From Loripinus fragilis (taxonomy: Eukaryota > Mollusca > Bivalvia > Lucinida > Lucinidae): 64,000 nucleotides of DNA. The notes below the pieces were generated by a model. It was not told the DNA's origin. It ran no database searches and saw nothing but the letters and a program-made list of their open reading frames with translations. The position numbers were made by a program, and so were the translations under genes. Shown piece after piece: positions 10,935 to 23,095 of the stretch; the first letter of the stretch is position 1, and the number at the start of each line of letters is the position of its first letter. The stretch is taken from assembly GCA_964019695.1 (NCBI GenBank), contig OZ026530.1, positions 27,850,108 to 27,914,107 of the forward strand. Reading direction: 5' to 3'.

Positions 10935-11796
10935 AGCTGCAAAGCCTGTAACTTTCGATCTTCTTATTTTAGAAATAAAGTTTCTATTTTTCAAGAATAA
11001 AGTAAAAATACTCAAATTCAGGTAAAATTTTTACCATTTTCGTAAATCTTCGCTATCATAACAACAGCATTTATGTTAAAAATCAACCATCTAGAATTAT
11101 TGTAGGGGCGTAAATAATTACCAACAAGAGAAAAAGATATGTTTTGATATGATAATTCACTTTTCCACGCAGTTTTCAACTGTACTGTACATATTTAGTG
11201 TGAAAACATAACTTAATTCTATTTTTGCAAATGATTTAAAAAGACAATGTTTTATCGAAAAATATTCATAGTTACAGACCTAGTCTTACCAATCAATATA
11301 CTCAGATCATTTACAGACTGATCTTGTGCGTCTGCACGTGAAGATAATCCACGAGCTTTAATAAGTGAGTAGATGCAAAGCCGTACAATACTGAACTGTG
11401 CATTTGTACTGCAACTTGAAGTAAAACATTTAAAGAGACTAGATCTGTAACTATGAGCATTTTTCGAAACAAAAAAAAAATTTCTTTTTAAATCATTTGT
11501 AAAAACAGTTATGTTTTCACAATAAATATGTTCAGTACGGCTGAAAGCTACATGGAACAGTGAATTATCTAATAAAAACAGGTGATTTTTCTCTTCTTAT
11601 GAATTATTTACGTCCCTCCAATAATTCTAGACAGTTGATTTTTAATATAAATGCTGTTGTTTTGATAGATATAATTTGTTAAAATTTATGAAAATGGTAA
11701 AATGTTTACCTGAATTTGAGTATTTTTACTGTATTCTTGAAAAATTTAAACTTTATTTCCAAAATTAGAATATCAAAAGTTACAGACTATGCAGCT
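10935..11796. mobile_element. Foldback element flanked by TTAA
   Basis: Arms of about 350 bp (10935-11290 and 11445-11796) are imperfect reverse complements. The ends read TTAA-agctgca ... tgcagct-TTAA, so a TTAA target (piggyBac-type preference) fits. No coding frame is present, so it would be non-autonomous. The spacer contains 'agataatccacgagcttta', also found in the adjacent palindrome at 11851. Confidence 0.75.
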
Positions 11797-11814
11797 TTAA
11801 TAGAATGTAAGGTT

Positions 11815-11932
11815 ATGTAATAGTTATACCATGGGTTGTCCGCCTGTACGTGGAGATAATCCACGAGCTTTAGCGAGTGGATTATCTTACGTACATGTGG
11901 ACAAACAAACAAACATGGTATAACTATTTTAT
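11815..11932. repeat. Palindrome with 'agataatccacgagcttta' centre
   Basis: 'taatagttataccatg' at 11818 is answered by 'catggtataactattt' ending at 11931. Inner arms 'gtacgtggagataatccac' and 'gtggattatcttacgtac' flank 'gagctttagcga'. This is a cruciform-capable unit next to the TTAA foldback element, with which it shares the inner motif. Confidence 0.7.
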
Positions 11933-12394
11933 ACCACATACGTCAGTGCAGACCTTGCACATCAAGTGATATTTCATGCTAAAGTTGGTAAAGGTGGTAT
12001 AATTGTGGACATTGATACAGTTTGAGCAGTGATGCATTATGGACATTGATGTATGGTTTCATCAGGTGGACAATTTACATGCATTATGTTAAGACTTAGA
12101 GAAATGACGTTTTGATGTAAATCATGTAATATTAGAATTTTTGATTTGATGATTATATATTTGCATAAACTTGCTTTTTAAACGTTAAACAGGTCGATCT
12201 TTTATGGAAATGCCTTAAATTATTTTTAAAAATGTGTTAATTTATGCAGGATTGAGTTAACTCATAGCACTGGATGGGATACTTTATAGGTGACATTTTT
12301 TCGTATCTTATTACCTTCTGTGTAATTGCTCATCTGCTGATTTTTTAACAAAAAACTTTTTCAAAATACTTAGTCAAGAATACTATCAGAGTGT
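11933..12394. other. Intergenic, no gene recognised
   Basis: A+T-rich, with no supported feature. Confidence 0.45.
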
Positions 12395-12540
12395 CAAACA
12401 GTTTGGATCCAGATCCAGATTGGATAAATGTTGCAAACAGTTTCGACCCAGATCAGGCCTGACAAAATGTCGGGCCTGATCTGGACCTGGACTGTTTGCA
12501 ACATTTATTAGCAGACGACACTAGAAGGCAAAGAGTTAAC
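12395..12540. repeat. Family A palindrome, partly duplicated
   Basis: Core 12433-12500: 'gacccagatcaggcctgac' answered by 'gtcgggcctgatctggacc', bounded by gcaaacag / ctgtttgc. A half copy (aaacagtttggatccagat) precedes it, and a 'gcagacgacac' end follows at about 12513. Confidence 0.8.
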
Positions 12541-12809
12541 ACTTACTATGTTTAACTCAGATAACTTTTGAAAAATGGAGGTGTTGTTTTTTTGGGGTTA
12601 TTTACTTTTATGTCTACCTCCCTATAATTCGAACCGTTGATAAATCGGTATAAAACCTCTAGTCCCAGGACTTCGAATTTACCAGATTCTACTATACGTC
12701 TAGACGGTTTAATCCTGTTTCTCCCACATTTAGAAAATCATATTCCTGTTTCTCCCGCTATGTAAAGTTGGGCCAACTTACCTGTATAGTATAGTCCGTT
12801 CCATAATTA

Positions 12810-13805
12810 TACTGAACAAAAAAAGTTAAGGAAATCCCAGAAAACCATGCAACATAAGAACACCATAGCAAACAACTATTCATTTTTTTATTTATTTGTT
12901 TAGATATATGTCATTGGTTGAAAAACATGTTTATTTTAAGTTGCTAGCACCAATGCCTTTGTTGTGACACAGTGTCAAGTAAGCCAGGGGTCAAAGTCAT
13001 TTTTCGTAAAACTGTCTACAGAGTATTCCCTCATAAACACATGCGTAACATGTAAGCTTTCAAAACTTGAAATGCATTTCCTTTGAATGTCACGTGAAAT
13101 TATGATGAAAAGATGAGAATGCCTTCAGTAATGAGTGTGTCCCCAGCCAGTGGCAAATTAGGACTAGCACCGGTTTGGCATACTCTGAATAATTCTTTTG
13201 ATTTGGTGCTGAGGGATCAGCATCGATATCTCCTGCAACACTGTACCGAGGGGCTAGGAGTTTCTTGATGCCGTTTTTATGCATGGTTGGACCCTCTGTC
13301 CAAAGATGTCATAGACATGTTAAAATTGTAGACGTGTCTGACCAGTCAATACGCACAACATTGTTTTTGCTGATTCTAGTAAGATGTGTTCTGGCATTGT
13401 TATCCTAGGCCGGGTACTGTCACTGGTTTGTGCACAAAAAGGTAGGGCAACAAACCTCAACATCTCATCCATGTACAATTGGCTGATCAAATGTCCCTGT
13501 ATAACCACAAGAGCTGTCGTCCCACGTTTTGAACATCTCCATCTCCTGAGGGACCTTGCGAACGTTAATGCTCGAAAACCTATGTTTGCTCCGTAAATTG
13601 AATTTTTGCGAAAAATGGAGTGAAGACCAGTTAACTTTGACATTGATTTACTAAGCTGCTGTGGGCGCTACAGACCCAGATAAAACGCCATTGTATAGAC
13701 AAATGGTAACATTATACTATTATGAAATTCAAAAGTCTTTAAATGTTTTATGTATTTTGTTATAGCCCCTTAAACACATTTTCCTTAACTTTTTTTGTTG
13801 AGTAT
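12810..13805 (-). mobile_element. Tc1/mariner-type element, internally deleted
   Basis: Terminal inverted repeats: 'ctgaacaaaaaaagttaagg' at about 12812 and its near reverse complement 'ccttaactttttttgttgag' ending at about 13802, each bordered by TA. The length of about 1 kb is short for a complete Tc1 element (usually about 1.3-1.7 kb). Confidence 0.8.
13090..13643 (-). pseudogene. Tc1-type transposase remnant
   Basis: Minus-strand peptide with GTTALVVIQGHLISQLYMDE followed by FVALPF matches the segment of Tc1 transposases between the second and third catalytic acids (usual form TALV.I.GNL....Y..EIL....LPF). Expected DNARPH-type sequence downstream is not intact. The frame stops and shifts, so this is a dead copy inside the TIR-bounded element. 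Confidence 0.75.
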
Positions 13806-14038
13806 ATTTTTATTTATTCACAGTAAATCCAGTAAGCTATATATAATTGGGATAAGATAGTTGTTTTTAATTTTAATTTCCAAATTCAATTACTAATCCT
13901 TAATTTGAACAAAATTCTTATCAAACTCGGAGCTAAAAGTCCGGTGCTAGGGGGCTGGCTACAAGTATATGGTATATATATGTATTATCTCTTCAATCTG
14001 ATAAACTTACAAACATATAGAGTGGAATCTTCAATCTT
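13806..14038. other. Spacer, no gene recognised
   Basis: A+T-rich spacer between a Tc1 element and a family A copy. Confidence 0.4.
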
Positions 14039-14249
14039 AACTCTTTCTCTGCTACATGTAGCGGTGACTTTAGTCATCTGATAACATTTGCAAGCAGTTT
14101 GGACCCAGATTAGGACCGACAGAACATCTGTCCTGATCAACCGTTAGGCAACCTTATAGAGTTCCTGAAATAATTTTTGGAAACTTATTTTTAAAAGTGT
14201 TAGCAGACGACACCTAAAGCATGAAAAATTACCCAGCATACAAAAAGTT
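14039..14249. mobile_element. Family A MITE, degenerate core
   Basis: Starts 'taactctttctctgctac' and ends 'attacccagcatacaaa'. The centre keeps one palindrome arm (gtttggacccagattagga), but the opposite arm is disrupted after 'tctgtcctgatca'. Confidence 0.7.
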
Positions 14250-14672
14250 AAGACAGCTACCGATAGACCTGCCAAGTTTTTTGTATAGATGTTTCATGTA
14301 TTTTATTGATTAATGCTAATACTAAATGTTTTACATCCCAGTCCCAGTTTACAATTTTTCATTTATGTCTTACATTAAATAATTATTTCTTAGTTCTAAT
14401 TTATAAAATATTAAAATCCCAACTTGACCCCCCATCGCAAAGCAGAGAGGCCGGGATTATAGAAGTGCCCTTTGTATGTCCGTCTGTCTGTCCGTGCTTC
14501 GGGGCGAACGTAATGGAGCTGATGTGATCAGTTCTGTCAGCGTTAGATGATGATTAGGTCAGAACAGTCACGTAACTCTGAATCCGACACAAATTCATTG
14601 TCTGCATTAATGTTTGTAAGTTTGTCTGTCTATTATTTTTGTAAGTTTTACGTAAATGTGTGCATGCACGTG

Positions 14673-15281
<609 letters not shown>

Positions 15282-15840
15282 CACAGTAAGTAAACTGAAA
15301 TAAACATCCTGTACCCGTTCCTCCTAGCTCACGCCTTAAACATTATGAATTACAGCACTCGTGCGTAACCAGTTGTCGGAAATCGTGATGTGAGAGTTGT
15401 TGGTACAGCTGTAATTGCGAGGGCCCACCTATTAAAATTCTTTTTTCCATAGATCTAAGTAACTGTTACAGTTACAACCATGTAAACATGTATATTTGTT
15501 ATTGTCAATTCCACTAAAACCGTGCAATCTGGCATTTAAGCTCGTTTTCGATACAGAACGGCTCTGATTGTGAGCAAGTCGTTTTTTGACAAAGCAAAAT
15601 GCAAAGGAGGAAACCGTTAAAATCATGGAATAAAACGGAATAAAATAGATAAAATGGCTTTTCTTACCTTGTTCGAATGTGTATTGCCTGTATCGCTAAC
15701 AATATAAATCGAAACGTGTATGTACCTAAATACAAGCATTTTCCGACTACTGGTTACGCACGAGTGCTGTTATTCATGTTTATAAGGCGTGAGCTAGCGG
15801 AGAAACGGTACAGGATGTTTATTTCAGTTTACATACTGTG
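15282..15840. mobile_element. Foldback element with ~100-bp TIRs and 5-bp TSD
   Basis: Left TIR starts 'cacagtaagtaaactgaaat' and the right end is its reverse complement, 'atttcagtttacatactgtg'. Similarity continues about 100 bp inward (cactcgtgcgtaaccag / ctggttacgcacgagtg). Direct repeat 'agtat' flanks it at 15277-15281 and 15841-15845. No coding frame is present. Confidence 0.8.
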
Positions 15841-15845
15841 AGTAT

Positions 15846-16309
15846 GGTTCCGGCTAAATTTGACAATTATTGTGAACATTGATTTTTATTGCCAACTTTT
15901 TAGCAGTTAATTTTATAAAAAATGCTGTGCTAAAATGTGCTTTATACACGCCTACCAAACGATCCAATGCTCAATATCTGGTTGAATATGAAAAACAACT
16001 GCTCTATGAAGAAAATAAAAATCGGGGAATGTCTTGCAACAGCCTATGGATTCCTACGTTTGTGGTATAAATACGAGGTCAGAAAGTATTCTCATTAGGT
16101 CATATTTACTTTTTGCGCGATAAACACGTTCCTGTAGAATTCTGGTATGCATATGCACCTTTTCACATTATCCATAAATCCTGTTTTCCCACACCAAATT
16201 TACCTGAAAATCAAAAAGTGGGAGAAACAGGAATACACCGTCTCATGGTCTAGTCAACTTTGAAAGTAGGTAATGTATTAAATTTTGTTTTTCATTTCAG
16301 CAATAGTAC
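15846..16309. other. Intergenic; splice-acceptor-like site at the right end
   Basis: No gene found. A pyrimidine-rich 'ttttgtttttcatttcag' ends at about 16300, immediately before the 407-bp repeat, which carries a consensus donor (gaaag/gtaagt, about 16394). This could mark a small exon, but every frame between the two sites contains a stop. Confidence 0.35.
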
Positions 16310-16716
16310 CCAAGCATTATAAAAAGTAAGGGAAACCAATCCGCACAGGTGACACGAAGATGCTCCCCAGATTGTGAATTTTGTTTGACGAAAGGTAAGT
16401 TTCTCTTCCGCTTCTATGGTACGAGCCTTTTTAGCCTTTATATTCTGAAAACTCCTAAATGGATACTTTGGATCTAGATAAAACACCGCATTTTGCGGCA
16501 AACCATCATGGACTTTTTGTTAAGAACAATCTTCAGGGGCTGAACTACATCTTAATTTGAAAAATCTACCCTGTGACCCCTTGGCATGTACAATGATACT
16601 TCAATTCAGATGGAATAATTCATAAGTATACCAGGGCCGCGTAGCGCAATCGGTAACGTGTCTGATTACAGATGCATGTCCGACTGCAGATCCAGGGGTC
16701 GCGAGTTCGATCCCGG
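16310..16716 (+). repeat. 407-bp direct repeat, left copy
   Basis: Nearly identical (a handful of mismatches) to 18940-19346. The last ~90 bp are the tRNA-like head of SINE B. On the minus strand both copies keep a 65-residue open stretch containing NAVFYLDPKYPFRSFQNIKA, which I do not recognise. Confidence 0.85.
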
Positions 16717-16740
16717 TAAGGTCCGATATTTTCGTGGAGA
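16627..16740 (+). mobile_element. SINE B head, truncated
   Basis: A-box-like 'tagcgcaatcggtaacg' and B-box-like 'gcgagttcgatcccgg'. It continues a short way (ttttcgtggagat) as in the copy at 43277, then is lost. Confidence 0.7.
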
Positions 16741-17114
16741 TACTGTGTTATTACAAATTGTAAAATTCGTGTGTTTTGGAGCTCTGACACTATACGTGAA
16801 TTTTGACGCTTATTCTTAATGAAATTATATAAAATATTGGAGAATAGTTTCATAAGGAGGATGAATTCTGGCAAGATAAGATTTTGTTGATCTTATAAAC
16901 TTTGATATTTCTCTTTTCTGAACTCTAACAAAGAATATGACTTCTTTAAATACATCCCACTAACCTGCCCTAAAAGCCCGTATTATGTTATAATCTCGAA
17001 TTGTAACGGTTCCAGAGTACAACGGGCATGATAACAAAATCGTCACGCATGAATGAGTTCACTGTGGTCTGGCTCCCGTCGTCCTAATTTACCGCTGTGT
17101 TCTTCTATAAATCG

Positions 17115-18899
17115 ATGACGATGAACAGTAAATCATTTACGTCCCTCAAGCCAGTCATTCTGGGCAACGATGACTACGACGAATCAACAGTTAATCAGGC
17201 CTATTGCTCAACAAGTGAAGAAACTGCCGTGAAGCAAGTGTATTCGCCTGAAAACTCATGTAGTAGCATCGAATGTGGTCAAAGAGTATTACATCTCTGT
17301 TAAATATTAATGTCACTTCAAGGAACCTGGTAAATGTCACACAAGAAAATGTGTCAAGTTTATTCACAGAGATCACTGACGATACCACAAATATGCATGT
17401 ACCTTCGCAGAATGTTCAAAATGTGTTGCAGCTATATCGACAGCTGCCTAAAGATATGTTTCTTACTCAGATAATTTCTGACTACCATTCTGATGAGATG
17501 GAACTTAAAGAGCTTCGTAACACGCTATTCTCTGAACTTAAATGCTTAGCAGAGTTCCCTTTCCCAATAGGGTCTGAATTGAAGAGACGTAAGAAGCCAA
17601 AGATCGGCGAAAGCACTGCCTTGAAACTTTGTAATGATATATACGTGCAAGCATCCATTTTTGAGGGTGCACCATTTGATGATATGAAAGAGCTCTTAAG
17701 CATCTCTAAGCAAAATTATGATAACACACAGAATGAAACTATATGTATAGATTCCTCTGATACAAATACTAGCTGCAGTCATGACAGTGATATAGCATTG
17801 TTCCGTAGCATGCTTACAACAATACCGTGAAGCTGATTTGTTTAGTTTAAAACATGAAAATAAATCACTACGAGAAGACTACCAAAAAGAGTTAAAATCC
17901 ATCAAGGCCGACGTAATCCTACTCAAAACGGACATAACGGAATCAATCGACAAGCTCCAAGAAACAGCCACTGACTGCAAACAGGTCGTGGATCGAGTCA
18001 CTGATGAACGTTATAATGGAGTGACGAGAGTAAAAAAATGACTAAAATTATTCAGTTTGACATTAAATTATTAAATGATTATCTAGATTCTAAGTGCAAT
18101 GACCTGACCAACAGATTTTCGCTTGTGCCAAAACTTGAAAAACGCTTGTCCAAGCTTGAACAAAAACTCGCGAATTCAAAAGAGCCATCTTCTGATTACG
18201 TTAACACACACAAACCTGCTTGTGGCTCGAGTATACAGACACCAGAAGGAAGTTACGCTGGAACCGGCGGTTCTCCACAGCTTTTTGCTGAAAAAAATAC
18301 AGTCAAATTACCGCCTTGTATGCGAGAATAATGACAGTGATTGTACTAGCAGTCTTGTACAGTGTCCCATAACCCATAAACTTTACAGAGTGAAAGGGAA
18401 TAGTACTGTTGATACTGTTAATAGTAACCCCAATGCCCCTATACGCCCTGATACCCAATCAGACTCTACTGTGTTAAAATATCCACCAACTGTCTGTGTG
18501 TCTGATGCCACTGATACGAATGCTAACTCTACATGTAACTATTTTCAGGACAGCTCTTTTGATCTGAGCAATGACGTACACCATTCTGTCATGAATGTGC
18601 CTGTTAGTAATCGTTTCGAGGCCTTACACGACGATCGTGTCAACAGTGACTTATCATACAGTGAAGCGTTAAAAAGGCCAGTTCAAGCTAGTACTGAATC
18701 ATGTAATCTGCCTACCGCTAGCATTCCTGTTCGTATATCTGAGAGGCGTAAACGCAATGGGAAAAACAACGGTCAGGATCCTTCTTTGAGCTCGCAAGAA
18801 GTGAGATCAAAGCAAGAATCCTCAAAAGCTTTTGGCTGGTCTACTGGTATCGAACAGGGTGATGGGGACGGCGAATTCATCAAGCATATCCGTCGCTAG
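17115..18899 (+). pseudogene. Broken ORF1-like coding region of unknown family
   Basis: A run of frame-shifted pieces reads as one former protein of roughly 580-600 aa: 17115-17300 (frame 3), 17273-17830 (frame 2), 17838-18041 (frame 3), 18038-18331 (frame 2), 18330-18899 (frame 3). The middle is rich in charged heptad-like sequence (LKHENKSLREDYQKELKSIK; VPKLEKRLSKLEQKL), suggesting a coiled coil. The C-terminal part has NRFEALHDD ... YSEALKRP and a basic stretch SERRKRNGKNNG. This layout recalls ORF1/gag-like proteins of retroelements, but I do not recognise the family, and no reverse transcriptase lies nearby. At least four frame changes make it non-functional as read, unless some are introns. 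Confidence 0.5.
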
Positions 18900-18939
18900 T
18901 CGAGTCGATTTTATATCGGCGGCTTCAAACCAAGTATAA

Positions 18940-19346
18940 CCAAGCATTATAAAAAGTAGGGGAAACCAATCCGCACAGGTGACACGAAGATACTCCCCAG
19001 ATTGTGAATTTTGTTTGACTAAAGGTAAGTTTCTCTTCCGCTTCTATGGTACGAGCCTTTTTAGCCTTTATATTCTGAAAACTCCTAAATGGATACTTTG
19101 GATCTAGATAAAACACCGCATTTTGCGGCAAACCATCATGGACTTTTTGTTAAGAACAATCTTCAGGGGCTGAACTACATCTTAATTTGAAAAATCTACC
19201 CTGTGACCCCTTGGCATGTACAATGATACTTCAAACCAGATGGAATAATTCATTAGTATACCAGGGCCGCGTAGCGCAATCGGTAACGTGTCTGATTACA
19301 GATGCATGTCCGACTGCAGATCCAGGGGTCGCGAGTTCGATCCCGG
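18940..19346 (+). repeat. 407-bp direct repeat, right copy
   Basis: Right partner of 16310-16716. The two copies bracket the ORF1-like pseudogene (total about 3.04 kb). The ends are not TG...CA, so this is not a typical LTR pair. Confidence 0.85.
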
Positions 19347-19520
19347 ACTTAAATAATCATCAAATAATATCTCCGTTCCGCTGATTCATCCAAGGTTACA
19401 AGTGAAAGTATGTGCACGAAGTACTGGTTAACTTGCCCAGGGAAAAAGTGTGGTTAGGTAAACTGACCGTCCCCACATGACCACATCTGTTGCATTGGAC
19501 GTAAAGCAACACCCCCCTCC
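19262..19520 (+). mobile_element. SINE B, near full length
   Basis: tRNA-like head (tagcgcaatcggtaacg; gagttcgatcccgg), then a body shared with 43277-43575: 'tccgctgattcatccaagg', 'agtactggttaact', 'tggttaggtaaactgacc', ending near 'ggacgtaaagcaac'. Confidence 0.8.
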
Positions 19521-19699
19521 AAAAAAGTAAAAATACAAAGGGTACAAAGAATACGTGTATATCATTAACAGACTAACTATTTTTGACTCAAACTACGGAT
19601 AACCAAATCACTGAGTTAATAGGAGTCGGACTTTGAAAATAGATAGGTGTAACTTTACACCAAGTTTGGTGGTAGTTAAATTGCCACTGGTCATGGTGT

Positions 19700-19935
19700 A
19701 ACCGTTCAATTGCTTGAATGTAAATATAGGTCCAGATAAGGATAGTTTGTGCACCTTAAGTTGCATTTATTTTCTTACCCACCAATGCAATCATGTGTTT
19801 TGGGTGCTCAAAAGAACCGGTTCTTTTGAGTGCCCACAACATAAGTTTTGGTTTAGAAATAAGAAAAAAAAATTTAGTACGCACTCTTATCTTGTATTGA
19901 AAAAAATGAAAAATACCAGCAGACGATAACAAAAA
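19700..19935. mobile_element. Family D MITE (hairpin core 19796-19845)
   Basis: Core 'gggtgctcaaaagaaccgg' answered by 'ttcttttgagtgcccac'. The outer arms resemble the other family D copies (ttgcatttattttcttaccc / aagaaaaaaaaatttagtac). Confidence 0.65.
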
Positions 19936-20156
19936 GCATGAAATATTACCCAGAAGGAAGTGTCACTTAAGTATCCCATCCAGGCTATGAGTCAATCCTG
20001 CATAAATTAACACATTTTAAATACTTAAAACATTTTCATAAAAGGTTGATCTATTTAACGTTAAATGACTACAACAATAACATGTAGAAATGTTCAATAT
20101 TTACCACTGAAGAAATGATGATCTCAAGTTGTTTTAGTTGGATGCGTATGTTTAAA

Positions 20157-20208
20157 TTAACACCAAAAGAGATGGCAGCCTAGCTGCCACCTCTTTTGGT
20201 GTTAACTT
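20157..20208. repeat. Near-perfect hairpin, 23-bp arms
   Basis: 'ttaacaccaaaagag' + 'ggcagc' pair with 'gctgcc' + 'ctcttttggtgttaa' around a 3-bp centre (cta). Only two internal mismatched positions. Confidence 0.85.
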
Positions 20209-20772
20209 GCACATATTTTTTTACAGTGCAGCTCTCAGCAAATCACGTATCATTTTTATGGCATGACCTCGTTTTGTTGAATTATCAGTCAAGTACTTCT
20301 CAATGTTTGTCTTTAGTCATAGCTTACAGATTTTATAGCTTAATCGAGACCACAAACTATTCTGAAGGATTGTTTCTTGCAAGCAGTGACACACATATAT
20401 GTGACATGCGCAGTCATTTTTTTGTCAATAAAGTTTGGCGTATAAAATGAATTTTATTGGTTTTTTATCAGATACAGAGCGTTACAGAACTTATCCTTTA
20501 ATTCGTATCTACTAAGAACTCAAAGTGAAAACTGTGATCCCGTGGTCTTTTGAATTAACAATTCCACTGCCAGCCGAAAACGCAGCGAATATCGCCAGCT
20601 AGTGTAATCTGCTGCAAGTTTAAGCTTTAACAGCATATTATTATAAACTTGACAGAAAATGTCACTTGTGAGAATCGCGGACCACACTTGACATGTTGGA
20701 GGGGGGGGGTCAGCTATACTGAGATCTTAATTAACGTGTTATTCTTCGAGTAGTGTATAAATCTTTAATTTT
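20209..20772. other. Intergenic, no gene recognised
   Basis: Contains a G run at 20701-20709 and otherwise ordinary A+T-rich sequence. Confidence 0.4.
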
Positions 20773-20985
20773 TGCATGCTGGGTATTTTTTCATGCTTTT
20801 TGTGTCATCTGCTGATTTGTTTTTTTTTAAATTCACCTTTTCAAAACATTCTTTCAGGCACACTATCAGAGTAGTGAGTCTCAATCGGCTTGGATCAACA
20901 AAACCTCGGTCTTTTCTGGGTCCAAACTGTTTGCAAAGGTTATCAGCAGACGACAAAAGTTGGCCGCCTAGTACGGAAAGAGTTT
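20773..20985. mobile_element. Family A MITE, degenerate core
   Basis: Ends 'gctgggtattttttcatg' and 'cctagtacggaaagagttt', inner gtcatctgctg and cagcagacgac. The palindrome has decayed to one recognisable arm (gggtccaaactgtttgca). Confidence 0.65.
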
Positions 20986-21189
20986 AACTTTAAAACTGTA
21001 CTGCACAACAAACACACATCTTGTAAAATAGTAAAATATAGTTTGTCAACATAGTCATATAATTTTGTGACAGGTTTATGAACAGACACTTCAATGTAAG
21101 AACACATACTTTAGCATTATAATGCTGTTTAACAGCTTACCTGTATTGTACATACATTGAGTATTGGTCAAAGCATCTAGAAGGGATAT

Positions 21190-21470
21190 TAAAATGGAGG
21201 TAGGTTTATTGTTTATATGGCGTCGCGCGGTTTGATCATTTTTATCAGCTGCTTTTTTGTCTTGGTGGTGCAACTTGTGGCCACCTTTAGTCTATTGATG
21301 CTGTCGAATATAATCTGGACCAGTGCGCGAGATTTTGGTGCTTATTGCATCAGCGAGGAGCGAGGGCTTAGGCGAGTCTGCGCATATGCACAGACTCGCC
21401 AGAGCTTTCGCCGCTCGCATACACAAAGTATGGATGTAGATGAACATTCATAGCAAAATTTAGACTTCTA
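21190..21470. repeat. Region with short GC-rich hairpin
   Basis: 'ggcgagtctgcgcatatg' and 'cacagactcgcc' form a hairpin at 21372-21401 inside a CpG-richer stretch. No gene is supported. Confidence 0.45.
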
Positions 21471-21526
21471 TCTATGCTGGATATATCAGCATGGGCGTTT
21501 ATACGAGGCATTTGCGCATGAAGCTG

Positions 21527-21785
21527 GTGATGTTGTACCTTGTAAAGCTAACAAAATCTTTAGATCTTAACTGCAAATTGCAGCTAAGTTGGTCCCTAAC
21601 ACACCAGTCATTTCCGTTAGCAACTTGGCAATCTACGCATAAGCGATACGTATCGAAATCTTGTGATGTTGTACCAAAATCTTGAAATCTTAACTGCAAA
21701 CTGCAGGTTTCCGAGCACCCCTAAGTTGGGCCCTAACACGCCAGTCATTTCTGTTAGCAACTTGGCAATCTCAAAACATGACCAC
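21527..21785. repeat. Two-copy tandem repeat (~135 bp)
   Basis: 'gttgtaccttgtaaagctaa' ... 'cttggcaatct' at 21527-21634 recurs as 'gttgtaccaaaatc' ... 'cttggcaatct' at 21668-21772. Both contain 'cagtcatttc.gttagcaac'. Frames reading through both copies are repeat-derived. Confidence 0.75.
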
Positions 21786-21899
21786 AATAGCAAAATGCAT
21801 GGTCGTCTCTGAGTAGTATAGGATATATTATCTATTGATAAGCCATGGTATTCTGGGCAGCTTTCAATAATAATGTTAAAATGCATGATCATATTCTGT

Positions 21900-22799
21900 A
21901 AGCTGAGTTCAAAATGTTTTAAGCTTTGATATTCTGAGCCGCGGTCTATGATTCACTATGTTTGAGAGCTATCCTGAACGGACCGGAACTGACCACCCGT
22001 GTGGGACATGTGTAGGGACAAGCTAAAGCGTTTTGTCGGGCCAACATACAAATATAGGTCTGAAATCGAAAAGTCAACCCACTGCCCTGTATTTTTTCAA
22101 ATATATTCGTATTATTATTCGTTATTGAAAGTCAGCGAATAATTACTATATAGACGCTCCAGGGTGAAACTATGTTGACATCAAGAGTCTTACTTCATCA
22201 TTCCTAAGACGTATAACAATCCCTGGACCATTTAGAAAAGGCCCTTCTTGAGAATCTACAGAAATCCTTGACCTATGCAAGAATGTGCGCATGTGTGTAC
22301 CACAAGGCGGCCATTGATTTTGCCATTCGGTTGACTAGGGTGACCTAAGCGGTGCTGCGAGGATACACAGGTTGGTCTGGCCTGTGTTCTTCTTGTTTCT
22401 GATACAAGCTATTTTTACGTAACATTACTAATTAAGCTAATGGGGAAGTGTTTGACCTGGCGGCCATCAATCATTACCTGTAACAATGGGAGCAATGTCA
22501 CAAGAAAACTATGGGAACAACAAATGCGCAGATCAGCCTGTGCATCCGCGCAGTCTGATCAGCTCATTTATTGTTAGCGACATGTAAAATATAATGGCTA
22601 TATACAACGTTCGAGATTCTAGTTAGTGTCGGGTTTGAGCCTTTATACCAACTGTTGATTTTTCTTCTTTGGACACGCCATTAAGAACCTGGCGAACAGC
22701 AAATGCACAGTCTGGATCAGCACCATTTTGTCCGTTGCCTTGGCGTTATAATACCTACAGCGAAATCATGGAAATTGTCTTATAGTTAGCAGCTGCATG
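21900..22799. other. Intergenic, no gene recognised
   Basis: Contains a 'cagatcagcctgtgcatccgcgcagtctgatcag' type motif at about 22530 (written here only as a pattern: the two halves cagatcag / ctgatcag). No coding signal. Confidence 0.4.
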
Positions 22800-23095
22800 T
22801 GCGGACCCAGAGGGGGGACAGGGGGTGCGGACCCCCCCCCCCTGAAAAATCGCAAAAATATAGGGTTTCTTAGTAGTTTTGGTCCAGATCCCCTGAAAAA
22901 TCACGAAGCTACCAAGCCAGCATTCAATGTTGGGCCATCATCAGCACACCAGCGAAACGCCATTTAAATGGCGTTTCGCTGGCGGGCCGATGAAGGCCCG
23001 CTTATAGTGGTATTTGGATCCTCCCATCCCTCATCAACTAAAAAAAAACCCGTCAAAGTTGGACCCCCTCTGGCAAAATTTTCTGGATCCGCGCA
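22800..23095. repeat. Dispersed repeat with perfect palindrome core
   Basis: Begins with G/C runs and centres on a 34-bp perfect palindrome (ccagcgaaacgccattt / aaatggcgtttcgctgg) at about 22952-22985. The minus-strand peptide ADPENFARGGPTLTGFF is one I know as a common repeat-derived spurious ORF in invertebrate genomes, not a gene. Confidence 0.7.

Noticed and set aside
16627..16716. tRNA gene
   Set aside because: Good A- and B-box-like sequences, but no acceptor-stem pairing, and the same head is followed by a shared body in three places, so it is a SINE.
17097..17114. Start of the ORF1-like region upstream of 17115
   Set aside because: The upstream codons do not begin with ATG; the first ATG in frame is at 17115.
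16310..19346. LTR retrotransposon with 407-bp LTRs
   Set aside because: Repeat ends are not TG...CA, no clear target duplication, no primer binding site, protease, RT or integrase. Kept only as an open question.
21217..21453. Plus-strand ORF starting with a hydrophobic stretch (membrane protein)
   Set aside because: No homology recognised, it crosses a GC-rich hairpin, and there are no splice or start signals to support it.
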